Origin: Pyxidicoccus trucidator
GTDB lineage: Bacteria > Myxococcota > Myxococcia > Myxococcales > Myxococcaceae
Length of the DNA stretch: 64,000 nucleotides
Direction of reading: 5' to 3'
NCBI RefSeq assembly: GCF_010894435.1
Contig: NZ_JAAIXZ010000004.1
Span: forward strand, 1 to 64,000
Under the pieces are notes generated by a model that saw only the letters and a list, made by a program, of their open reading frames with translations, was not told the origin of the DNA and searched no databases. Positions within the stretch are counted from its first letter, which is position 1, and each line of letters opens with the position of its first letter. Below are positions 16,730 through 25,800 of this stretch, in pieces. The translations under genes and the position numbers were made by a program.

Positions 16730-18802
16730 TCAGGCGCTGGGAATGCGCCGGGCGCGGGCCCTGACGCGCGCGGCCTCCTCGGCATTGCCCGTCTCATCCA
16801 GGAGCGCGGCGGCGCGGTGGTACAGCACGGCCGCCTCCATGTGACGCAGGGCCGAGGCCTCCGAGTTGGCGGCGGCCACCAGGAAGGGCGCGGCGCGGCG
16901 CGGCTCGTTGCCCTCCAGCCAGTGCTGCGCCACCACCGCCGGCGCGGCCTTGCGCAGCTCCAGCGCCACCGCCAGCCGCCGGTGCAGCAGGGCCTCCAGC
17001 GAGCGCGGCACGCCCTGGCGCACCACCTCGAAGAGCAAGTCGTGAGTGAAGCGCTCACCCCGGAAGATTTGAGCGCCCTCCAGCTCCGCCACGTGCGTGG
17101 CGAGGGAGAGGGCCGGCATCTCCAGCACCTCGCTGGCCAGCTCCAGCCCGAAGTTCGTCCGGGCCAGGGCCGCCAGCCGGGCGACCTGCAACGCCGCCGG
17201 GGACAGCCGCTCCAGGCGCTGCTGAATCAGCTGCTGTCCCCGTCCGGAGGGCGGGACGTGCTCGGGCCAGCCACGCTCCAGCCCGCCCGTCTCCAGCAGG
17301 TGCTTGAGCGTCTCGGTGATGAAGAGCGGGTTGCCGCCGGTGTGTCGCGTGACGTCGCCCGCGAGCCGCTCCGCGCCGGGCAGGTCCAGGCTGTTGAGCA
17401 GCGCGCCCACGGCGTCCGCGGGCAGCGGCTCCAGCTCGATGACGACGGCGAGCCCCGTCGTCACCAGCTGCTGAATGGCGGCTTCAGCCTGGGGTGACAG
17501 CTCGTCGCTCCGGAACGTGTCGATGAAGCGCGGGTGGCGTCCCCCTGGCCCGGGCGTCTGGCGGCGCGACAGCATGAGCACCGCGAACTCGGCGGTGGCC
17601 GAGTCCATGAACTGCAAGTCATCCGCGACGAGCGCGTCCACGTTGGCGCAGAGCTGGTAGACCAGCTCGCAGTTCGCCTCGACGAAGCGGCTGCGGTCCG
17701 CCTCATCCGTCATGGGCGGGGGCGGCCCCTCGGGCCCGGCCAGGTCCGGCAGCAACCGCGCCAGCTCGCGCCGCACCCAGGGCTCCAGCTTCGGGTCCGG
17801 CACCCGGGCCAGCAGCTGCCGCACCAGCCGGACGTGCGAGGCGTAGGGCACGTTCAGCTCTCCCGGCCGCGCCTCCAGCAGGAAGTGCGTGCCGCGCGAC
17901 GCCGCGAAGTCATGCGCCAGGCGCGTCTTGCCCACCCCGGGCTCGCCGCCCAGGAAGATGGTCTGCCCCGCCTCCCACGCCACCTCCATGAGCGCCCACT
18001 CGCGCTCACGGCCCACCAGCACCGGCGGGCGGAGCACGGACAGCGGCAGCTTCGGCTTCGCGGAGGGGGAGGGCTTCGCCGCCGACGGCCCGCGCTCGAT
18101 TTCCCGCGCGAGCGCCACCGTCTCCGGCAGCGGCGTAGTGTCCAGTTCTTCACGCAGCAGGCGGCGGCACCGCTCGAAGGCGTTGAGCGCGGCCATGCGG
18201 TCCCCGGACACGTAGTGCAGCCGTATCAGCCGGCGCCACGCTTCCTCCGAGTATGGGTCCATGGCGATGAGCCGCTCCGAGAGTGCGAGCGCGCCGGACA
18301 AATCCCCGCGCCGCTCCCGCGCCTCGGACTCCAGGCCCGCGGCCCGGCGCCGCAGCTTGTCGAGCCGCTCGCGCGCACCCTCCAGCCACGCCTGGAACTC
18401 GGAGCAGTCCTCGTACTCCAGCGTCCCGAGCAGCACGCCGTCCAGCTCCAGCGCCTGCGTGTGACGCCCTGCGAGCACGTGCGCCTGCAACTCCGAGGCA
18501 TCAGTGACGACGCGCTCGCACAGGGAGAGCACATCCGTGCCCTGCACCAGCTCCGCCCCGCAGGCGAGCCGGAGCCGGCGTAGCAGCTGTCGCATGTTGT
18601 TTCGCGCGGTTGTCTCGCTGGACTCGGCCCACAGGAGTCCCGCCAGCCGGTACTTGGGGTGCGGGCCCTCCAGGGCCAGCCACGCCAGCACTCCGGCTGT
18701 CCGCCGCTCCAGGGGCATGAGGGTGCTGCCGCTCCGGAGCCGGGCTTCGCCAAGCACCTCCAGGCGGAACCCTTGAGTGTCTGCTACGTCGTCTGCCGCC
18801 AT
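16730..18802 (-). CDS. SARP-type (BTAD) transcriptional activator with AAA ATPase domain
   Basis: 690 residues. N-terminal OmpR-like winged helix (FRLEVLGEARLRSGSTLMPL, ERRTAGVLAWLALEGPHPKY), then a bacterial transcriptional activation (BTAD) domain (about 105-240), then an NB-ARC/AAA-type ATPase with Walker A FLGGEPGVGKTRLAHDF and a Walker-B-like DALVADDLQFMD, and a TPR-like C-terminus. This is the layout of AfsR/SARP activators. GGGGAGG precedes the ATG at 18802. It is divergent from an FAD monooxygenase gene whose promoter contains heptamer repeats of SARP type, so that gene is a likely target. Confidence 0.9.
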   Translation of the reverse strand: MAADDVADTQGFRLEVLGEARLRSGSTLMPLERRTAGVLAWLALEGPHPKYRLAGLLWAESSETTARNNMRQLLRRLRLACGAELVQGTDVLSLCERVVTDASELQAHVLAGRHTQALELDGVLLGTLEYEDCSEFQAWLEGARERLDKLRRRAAGLESEARERRGDLSGALALSERLIAMDPYSEEAWRRLIRLHYVSGDRMAALNAFERCRRLLREELDTTPLPETVALAREIERGPSAAKPSPSAKPKLPLSVLRPPVLVGREREWALMEVAWEAGQTIFLGGEPGVGKTRLAHDFAASRGTHFLLEARPGELNVPYASHVRLVRQLLARVPDPKLEPWVRRELARLLPDLAGPEGPPPPMTDEADRSRFVEANCELVYQLCANVDALVADDLQFMDSATAEFAVLMLSRRQTPGPGGRHPRFIDTFRSDELSPQAEAAIQQLVTTGLAVVIELEPLPADAVGALLNSLDLPGAERLAGDVTRHTGGNPLFITETLKHLLETGGLERGWPEHVPPSGRGQQLIQQRLERLSPAALQVARLAALARTNFGLELASEVLEMPALSLATHVAELEGAQIFRGERFTHDLLFEVVRQGVPRSLEALLHRRLAVALELRKAAPAVVAQHWLEGNEPRRAAPFLVAAANSEASALRHMEAAVLYHRAAALLDETGNAEEAARVRARARRIPSA

Positions 18803-18960
18803 GTCCTCCCCGGTCCCCCCGAGTTGGAAGGCGGCGGATGTTAACACGACGTACCGGGGCGTCCGTCACGGGTAGGGTCAGCCCCAGGAGTGACAATCCT
18901 TGGCATGTGGGTTTTCCGCCATACGGCAGCTCGCCGCTCTGGGCGGACGCATTTTTTACC

Positions 18961-18987
18961 TGTGAACGCGGTCACAGCGTGGTCACA
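18961..18987 (+). promoter_or_regulatory. SARP-type heptamer repeats / CRP-like site upstream of the monooxygenase
   Basis: GGTCACA occurs at 18970-18976 and again at 18981-18987, an exact 11-bp repeat distance. A -10-like TTATTC/TATTCA starts 8-9 bp further on (18996-19002). Known SARP activators bind heptamers spaced 11 bp with the last one about 8 bp from the -10. The same bases 18961-18976 also read TGTGA-N6-TCACA, a perfect CRP-like palindrome, so the site could belong to a CRP/FNR protein instead. Confidence 0.6.
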
Positions 18988-19031
18988 CCCTTTGGTTATT
19001 CAATGTGCGAGTAATTGCCCGGGAGGCGTCA

Positions 19032-20621
19032 ATGGGTTGCGACAACCAACAGGCCGACATGCAGGTGGATGTCATCATCAGCGGCTGCGGTCCGGTGGGG
19101 GCGCTCACGGGGAATCTGCTGGGGCTGCTGGGGGTGCGGACGCTGCTGCTGGAGCGGGACGTGGCCCCGCACGCCGAGCCCCGCGCCTTCTCTTGCGACG
19201 ACGAGGGGCTGCGCATCTACCAGTCCGCGGGGCTCCTCGAGGTGCTCCAGAAGGACATGAAGCAGACGCACTTCGCGGAGTACGTGGGTGGCTCCGGCAA
19301 GCGCTTCGCCGAGCTGCACACGGGCGCGACGGACTTCGGCTTCGGGCACACGCCGCTGTGGTTCTTCCACCAGCCGCTGCTGGAGGCGGGGCTCCGGGAC
19401 GGGCTGCGGCGCTTCCCGCACGTGGAGCTGCGGCAGGGCGTGACGTTCACCACCGTGGACCAGCGCGCGGGCGGGGTGACGGTGCGCTACCGGGAGACGG
19501 CCACCGGCGAGGAGCGCACGGTCCGCGCGCGCTACCTGCTGGCGTGTGACGGCGCGCGCAGCTCGGTGCGCAAGGCGGTGGGCATTCCGATGTCCGGGAA
19601 GTCCTACGGCGAGCCCTGGCTGGCAGTGTCCGGCACCATCGACGGCGGCGCGCCCGACATCTGCCGCTTCGTGTGTGACCCGAAGCGCCCCGCCTTCGTG
19701 GCGACGGGGGCGGTGAATCAGCTCCGCTGGGAGTTCATGCTGATGCCGGGCGAGACGCGCGAGCACATGGAGAACCCGGAGACGATTGCGAAGCTCATCG
19801 CGCCCTACGTCGACCCGAAGCGGGTGAAAATCGAGCGCGCGACGGTGTACACGTTCCACTGCCTCAGCGCGGAGCGTTGGCGCGAGGGCAACGTCTTCCT
19901 GCTGGGGGATGCGGCGCACACCATGCCGCCCTTCATGGGGCAGGGGCTGGTGTCCGGCCTGCGTGACGCGGCCAACCTCGCGTGGAAGCTGAAGCGCGTG
20001 CTCAACGGGCAGGCGTCGGATGCGCTGCTGGACACCTACGAGCTGGAGCGCCGCCCGCACGTGAGCGACGTGCAGCAGCTGTGCGTGCGCGTGGGGCACC
20101 TCTTCCTGGCGCGCAACCCCATGGTGGCCGCGGCCCGGGACGTGATGATGCGGACCCTGCAGAAGATTCCGCGCGTGCGCCGCTTCATCCAGGGCTTCGA
20201 GTTCAAGCAGGCCCCGCTCCACGCCAAGGGGTACTACTTCGGCGGCAAGGGCGCCGGGGCCAAGGACGCGCAGGGCACGTACTTCATCCAGCCCAAGGTG
20301 CGGCTGGAGTCGGGCAGGGAGGTGCTGCTCGACGACACCCTGGGCAACGACTTCACGGTGATGTGCCGGGCGGACGCTCCGGCCGCGGAGCTGGCGGCGG
20401 CGCGCGAGCTGGCGGAGTCCCTGGGTGGCACGCTGGTGACCTTCAGCCCCACGGCGGAGAAGGCGAACGCCCCGTCCGCGGTGGAGGACGTCACCGGGAA
20501 GCTCTCCGAGTGGTTCTCGCGCCACACCGCCGACGTGGTGGTGCTGCGGCCGGACCGCTTCGTCTTCGGCGCCGTGAAGGCGGGCCGCCTGCCGGAGCTG
20601 CGCGAGGCGCTGGGCGTCTGA
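19032..20621 (+). CDS. FAD-dependent aromatic monooxygenase (MhpA/PheA-like)
   Basis: A 529-residue class A flavoprotein monooxygenase, predicted to hydroxylate an aromatic ring with NAD(P)H and O2. Motifs seen: GxGxxG-like VIISGCGPVGALTGNLLGLL (about 16-35), the DG motif YLLACDGARSSVRKAVG, and the GD motif NVFLLGDAAHTMPPFMGQGL. The ATG at 19032 follows GGGAGG. Closest family by pattern is 3-(3-hydroxyphenyl)propionate hydroxylase, but a role tailoring a secondary metabolite is equally possible given the divergent SARP regulator; no other pathway genes are adjacent. Confidence 0.9.
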   Translation: MGCDNQQADMQVDVIISGCGPVGALTGNLLGLLGVRTLLLERDVAPHAEPRAFSCDDEGLRIYQSAGLLEVLQKDMKQTHFAEYVGGSGKRFAELHTGATDFGFGHTPLWFFHQPLLEAGLRDGLRRFPHVELRQGVTFTTVDQRAGGVTVRYRETATGEERTVRARYLLACDGARSSVRKAVGIPMSGKSYGEPWLAVSGTIDGGAPDICRFVCDPKRPAFVATGAVNQLRWEFMLMPGETREHMENPETIAKLIAPYVDPKRVKIERATVYTFHCLSAERWREGNVFLLGDAAHTMPPFMGQGLVSGLRDAANLAWKLKRVLNGQASDALLDTYELERRPHVSDVQQLCVRVGHLFLARNPMVAAARDVMMRTLQKIPRVRRFIQGFEFKQAPLHAKGYYFGGKGAGAKDAQGTYFIQPKVRLESGREVLLDDTLGNDFTVMCRADAPAAELAAARELAESLGGTLVTFSPTAEKANAPSAVEDVTGKLSEWFSRHTADVVVLRPDRFVFGAVKAGRLPELREALGV

Positions 20622-20650
20622 GGCCCCGCGCCGGGCCACCCCGAAGAATC

Positions 20651-20688
20651 AACTAAGGGCTTAGTTGACGAACAACTAAGTCCTTAGT
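20651..20688 (+). promoter_or_regulatory. two palindromic operators for the BlaI-type repressor
   Basis: AACTAAG-GG-CTTAGTT (20651-20666) is a perfect palindrome with 7-bp arms. ACTAAG-TC-CTTAGT (20675-20688) is a second with 6-bp arms. Their centres are 23 bp apart and they lie 27-64 bp upstream of the repressor start codon. Paired dyads just upstream are the usual target of BlaI/MecI repressors, so autoregulation of the operon is likely. Confidence 0.82.
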
Positions 20689-20714
20689 AGTTTGCTGGCC
20701 ACGGAGGTACTCAC

Positions 20715-21113
20715 GTGGCCAGCAAACCCGAGCCCGAAGCGCCCCGGCCGTTGACGCCGGTGGAGCTCGAGCTGATGCAACTCGTGTGGAAGCAGGGCGA
20801 GGTGAGCGTGGCGGACGTGCTCGCCGCGCTGCCGCCTGAGCGCGCTCTCGCGTACACCTCGGTGTCCACCGTCCTGCGCATCCTCGAGCAGAAGGGCGTG
20901 GTGCGCAGCCGCAAGCAGGGGCGGGGACACCTGTACTCGGCGGTGCTGCCGCGCGAGGCGTACGAGGCGCAGAGCGTGCGCCACCTGGTGGACACCCTCT
21001 TCGAGGGCACGCCCTCCGCGCTGGTGGCGCGACTGGTGGAGGCCCTGCCGCTGGCCCCGGACGAGGTGGAGCAGATCCACCAGTTGCTCAAGGCGAAGGG
21101 GGGCAAGCCATGA
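20715..21113 (+). CDS. BlaI/MecI/CopY-family transcriptional repressor
   Basis: A 132-residue winged-helix repressor. The helix-turn-helix reads LTPVELELMQLVWKQGEVSV ... AYTSVSTVLRILEQKGVVRS with the wing RKQGRGHLYSAVLPREAYEA, and a helical dimerisation/cleavage region follows. In the family a membrane metallopeptidase inactivates the repressor by proteolysis. GTG start with GGAGGT six bases upstream. Two palindromic operators lie directly upstream, and the stop overlaps the start of an M56 peptidase gene (ATGA). Confidence 0.95.
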   Translation: MASKPEPEAPRPLTPVELELMQLVWKQGEVSVADVLAALPPERALAYTSVSTVLRILEQKGVVRSRKQGRGHLYSAVLPREAYEAQSVRHLVDTLFEGTPSALVARLVEALPLAPDEVEQIHQLLKAKGGKP

Positions 21114-22726
21114 GCGCCGCCCTCCGGGAGCTCGCATCATTATATGTAGCCGTGGCGCTGCTCCTGCCGGTGGCGCTGCTGCTGGCGCGGCTGGCGCTGG
21201 AGCTGCTCGCGAGGCTGGGCGCGCCGCTGTCCTCGCGCCAGTCGCTGCGCGTGGGCCGGGGGGCGCTGCTGCTGGCGCTCGTGCTGCCGGTGCTGGCCAC
21301 GGCGGCGCATGCGCTCGCTCCGGCCGGGCCCCTCTTCAGCTTCGAGCGCTCGGTGGCGCGCCACGCGGGGCGCCTGCCCGGGCCCACGTGGGACGCTCCC
21401 GCCGCGAGGCCCGCGCCGCGTCCTCGTGACACGGCGCCGGCCTCGGTGCCGTGGCTGCTCCTCGCCGCGTCTGTGATTGCCATGGGCGCGTCTGGCTTTA
21501 CCGCCCGTGCGCTCGTGCGACACCAGCGGCTGCTGCGGAGGCTGGAGTGCCTGCCTCGCGTGCGGGCCGTGGGCCGCGTCTCGGTGGTGCTGGGCGAGGA
21601 GGGCATGCCTGCCTTCTCCGCGTGGTTCCCGCGTCTGGGGAGCGGAGCGTCCGCGTGGGTGGTGGTGCCTCCGTCGGTGCTCGGTGACGCGGAGTCGCTG
21701 CGCCTCACGGTGCTGCACGAACTGCAGCACCACCGCCAGCGAGACACGCACCTGGCCTTCGCGCGCCTGGTCCTCACCGGCGCCTTCTTCTGGCATCCCG
21801 CCGCGCACGTGCTGTCTCGCTGGCTCGTCGCGCTGCAGGAGCTGGCGTGTGACGAGGCGCTGGTGGTGGGCGGCCGGGCCCAGGCGCACGCCTATGCACG
21901 CTGTCTGCTTCAAGCGGCGCTCACCGTTCCGGGCGCGCCGCCCCTTCCCGCCGGAGCCACCGGCATGTCCCACCCCACCGCGAGGAGAATCCAGATGCTG
22001 TTCCAACCCCGTCCCTTCCGCGCCCACGGCGCCGCGGCGTTGCTGGCCGCGCTCTTCCTGGTGCTCCTTCCCCTGGCGACGCTGGCCCAGGGCGCGGCGC
22101 GCGGCCGTACGGTGACGCTCGCCGAGGCGAAGGCGCTGGCCGAGTCCAGCCAGCCCTCCGGCGACCTGCCGGTGGTGGTGGACGCGAAGGTGGTGGAGCA
22201 GCTCAACCGGCTCATCGGCACGGAGAAGGGCCGCGCCTTCATGAAGCGCGCCCTGACGAACCTGGGCACGCAGCGGGACGCGCTGGTGACGGGCCTGCGC
22301 TCCAAGAGCCTTCCCGAGGGCCTGCTGGCCGTGGCGGTGGTGGAGTCGGCGGTGGCGAACCTGCCGGAGACCTCCACGAGTCCGTCGCTCGCCCCCGGCA
22401 TGCGCGGCGCGGGCGTGTGGATGTTCATCCCCGAGACGGCGCGTCGCTACGGCCTCGAAGTGAGCGCCACCCGCGACGAGCGGCTGGACGTGACGCGCGA
22501 GACGCAGGCCGCCGCGGCCCTGCTGTCGGACCTGCACGCGCGCTACAGCGACTGGCGGCTGGCGCTCGCGGCCTACAACCAGGGCGAGAAGAAGGTGGAC
22601 GAGGCGCTGGCCCAGGGCGGCAGCCGCGACGTGTCGGCGCTCATGGCCGCCGGCCGGCTCAACGACTACACCGCCACCGTGCAGGCCGGGCTGCTCATCG
22701 TCCGCAATCCGCACCTGCTGGACTGA
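21110..22726 (+). CDS. M56 (BlaR1-type) metallopeptidase fused to a lytic transglycosylase domain
   Basis: A 538-residue membrane protein. Hydrophobic helices at about 8-35, 50-70 and 113-128 precede a zinc metallopeptidase motif HELQHHRQRD (203-212) with ELACDEA (244-250) as the M56 partner motif; another helix lies at about 307-327. The C-terminal region (about 390-535) is not a penicillin-binding sensor but a transglycosylase/MltD-like domain with LPEGLLAVAVVESAVANL (Glu412 as candidate acid), GAGVWMFIPETARRYGL and AAYNQGE. It overlaps the BlaI-like repressor by 4 nt, so the two form one regulatory module for cell-wall status or antibiotic stress. The sensed signal is inference. Confidence 0.9.
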   Translation: MSAALRELASLYVAVALLLPVALLLARLALELLARLGAPLSSRQSLRVGRGALLLALVLPVLATAAHALAPAGPLFSFERSVARHAGRLPGPTWDAPAARPAPRPRDTAPASVPWLLLAASVIAMGASGFTARALVRHQRLLRRLECLPRVRAVGRVSVVLGEEGMPAFSAWFPRLGSGASAWVVVPPSVLGDAESLRLTVLHELQHHRQRDTHLAFARLVLTGAFFWHPAAHVLSRWLVALQELACDEALVVGGRAQAHAYARCLLQAALTVPGAPPLPAGATGMSHPTARRIQMLFQPRPFRAHGAAALLAALFLVLLPLATLAQGAARGRTVTLAEAKALAESSQPSGDLPVVVDAKVVEQLNRLIGTEKGRAFMKRALTNLGTQRDALVTGLRSKSLPEGLLAVAVVESAVANLPETSTSPSLAPGMRGAGVWMFIPETARRYGLEVSATRDERLDVTRETQAAAALLSDLHARYSDWRLALAAYNQGEKKVDEALAQGGSRDVSALMAAGRLNDYTATVQAGLLIVRNPHLLD

Positions 22727-22807
22727 CTCGCGACGGCGGCTCAGGTGCCCGGACCGTTCGGGTAGGCAGGTTGACCTGGGGTGTAGCGGCGCTGATACAC
22801 AGCCCGG

Positions 22808-25800
22808 ATGCTCCTGGAACCCACACCCCGTGCACCCTGGCTGCTGTCTGTCTGTCTTTTCCTCCTCGCGGTGAGCGGCGCCTGCGACTCGCGGGCGCCC
22901 GCTCCCGCACCGCCTCCCGGGCCCGTCGGCACCGTGGAGGCTCCGCTGGACCCTCCCACGCAGTTCGGCGAGGTGGCCTTCGTGGCGACGGGGCCGTGCT
23001 CCGCCTACGACTACAGCACCATCGACAACTGCTTCAACGACGAGAACCCGCAGCGGCCCAGCATCTTCCGCGAGCTGTCCGCGGCCTCGCGGCCCTACCG
23101 CGCCTCCTATTGGGATCCGCTGTCCCTCCAGCCCGCCGTGCTCTCCGGGGTGATGCAGCCCTTCCCGCCGACGGAGTACGACAACGGCTGGAGCACCCCG
23201 CGGCTGCCCGAGGAGAGCGACGCGGCCAACGCCATCCAGGTGCTGCCCTTCAACCGCGGCACCAACGACGGGCGAGTCTTCGTGCGCGGCGGCTGCCGGG
23301 GCTGCGCGGAGGGCTCCACGCTGTACACGTTCCGCCCCGAGCGGCTCGGCCACGACTTCCGCTACGACTTCGCCAGCAAGGGCACCGGGCTGGTGCAGCC
23401 CTCGCACGCCGTGGGGCTCCACCCCTTCGTGTACTTCAACCCGATGGCCACGGCGATGACGGCGAAGAACAACGGCGACTTCCCCGACGCGCTGCACAGC
23501 ACCACGTGCGAGGACTCGATGTCGGCCCTGGAGAAGGGCCTGCACGGGCGCAACCCCGTGGCGTGCAGGGCCCGCTACGACGTGGGCTCTCCGTTCGTCT
23601 CCGGTGACTGCTACGAGATGTCCCTCGTCTACGGCATGGCCGAGTCCACCGGCAGGCGCTGGGAGCTGCGCTCGGTGGACCTCACCGTCTTCGTGCGCGC
23701 CCCGAAGTCCCTCACCGCGGGGGACCCGGTGGGCGGCGGCACCGCGGGCTGGGGCCTGTGGGTCTACCCGCGCAACCCGGAGGGCGAGGTGAAGTCGCTG
23801 CCTGCCTGGGATTTGCCGCCGTTCCGTCCCTTCAACCCCCACGACTCGCCGTGGGGCGACATGAACTCGGGCTCCACGTACAGCATCCCCGGGACGCCGG
23901 ACACCATCGACTGGCGGCGCCTGTTCACCACGAATCCCGGCTTCCAGTGCTACACGGCGGTGCCGGTGTGGCCGTACCCCACGCCGCTCTACGTGCGGAA
24001 CACCTCGGCGTCCGCGCCGAAGTGGTGCCAGTTCTTCGACCGGCAGAGCTACCGGTCCTCCTTCCAGGTCGAGGACGACGAGGACGCCGTCATCGGCAAT
24101 GGCGGCACCTGGAATGGCGCCACGGGGTGGGGCGCGGGTGAGAAGCCCTACGCCCTCTTCGAGCCCGCGGTGAGCGGTGACGGGCGCATGCTCATCGTCA
24201 ACATGAACGGCCTCTACTACGCGACGGCGGACGACATCTGCCGCGCGTCCAGCTGGGGGCACTTCAAGCCCATCAGCATGCTGCCGATGGATTCGACGGC
24301 GAACTCCCGCTACGAGCTGGCGAAGTCCCAGGTCGTCAACGGCAGGCCGCAGCCCTTCCGGGACACGATGGGCAACGCCATCCCCTTCGGCGTGCGCAAC
24401 CAGGGCGCCTATCCCTGGCTGGACCGCGAGGGGAAGAACCTGTTCTTCGCCGCGAAGAACAACCCGCATGACGGCTACTACGCGCGCCAGGTGTTCGGCG
24501 TGAACCGGTTCACCAATGCCTCCTACCTGGACCAGTTGATTGGCGCGCCCGTCTACGATGCCGACCGCGCGAAGTTCAACCCGGACCGCGCGCCCGCGCA
24601 GTCCGTGACGGTGCTCGGCGCGTGGACGCGGGGCAAGGCCGTCATCCTCGACAACGGCCTCAGCATCAGCGACCTGGGTGGCAACAACGAGGACCAGTTC
24701 CAGCGCACCTACGACTTGCGCCTCTACGCGGGCGCCGACGTGAAGCTCACGCCCCACGGGGCCTCGCAAATCTTCTCGTTCGAGAACCAGCTCAACCACT
24801 TCGACGGCCTGCGGCCCACGCTGCCCTTCGACGTGGTGTGGAACGTCCAGGCCAACACCCAGCGCAACACGGAGGTGGCCTTCGACGACTACCTCAACAA
24901 GCGCGCCTTCGTGGTGGCTCACATGAACGCGGCCATGCGCATGGACGTGTCACCCCACGGGCCGTGGCGGGCGGAGACCTTCCCCCAGGACGGCTTCGTG
25001 CCCATGCGTGACGCCTGGGCCTACGTGCGCGGCGGCGGCGTCGCGGACTTCCGCTTCAAGCGCAACCCGCTGGCCCAGAACGCCGCCACGGGCCACCCGC
25101 TGTTCGGGACGGATGGCCCCCAGCCTCCTGGCTCCGTGCGGCTGCGCGGCGGTGCGCGCATCGAGCCCGTGGCACTCGGCGGCGTCAGCGGCAAGGGCGT
25201 CTGGCTCGACGGCCGCAACGACTTCATGGACATGGGCTATCCCGTCGATGCGTCGCGACGCGACTGGCTCTTCGGCATCTGGCTGGACTCGCGCCAGGAG
25301 AACAAGCTCAAGCCCGGCATGACGCTCGCGCGCAGCCTGCCGCGGACCATCTTCTACTTCTCGGACAACTCCTGGGTCGGGCTCGTCCAGGTGAAGGACT
25401 CCGGCGGCAACGTGTGGCACGAGCTCGCCGTGTACAACGGCTCGACGAGCACCTCGTACACCGTCAACCTGGGCTCGCTGGTGCAGGCCGGCCGCTACTT
25501 CCACTTCGGGATGAAAATCTATACCGAGGCCGGCCAGCGCACGCTCGCGTTCTACATCAATGGCACATGGCACTCGACGCTGACGGTCTCCTCGCGCGAC
25601 GTGGGCTTCGACCCGATGTGGAACTCGATGAATGGCTGGACGTGGATGACGGTGGGAGACCCGGGTCCCGCCTTCGTCCCGGGCCAGTCGCGTCTGCCCT
25701 TCTACGGCTGGGTGGACGAGCTGCGCATCTACGCGCTGTCTTCATCGGATGTGCGGCAGCCCTGGACCGAGGAGCTCATCTGCAACCAGGCGCTGGGGAC

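Noticed and set aside
19029-20639. 536-codon minus-strand frame opposite the monooxygenase
   Set aside because: His/Arg-rich shadow without motifs; the FAD-binding motifs lie on the plus strand.
21140-24922. 1260-codon open frame on the minus strand across the M56 and LamG genes
   Set aside because: It is an antisense shadow created by the high-GC codon bias: the forward frame has signal peptides, catalytic motifs and matching ribosome-binding sites, whereas this frame is Arg/Gly/Val-rich with no motif.
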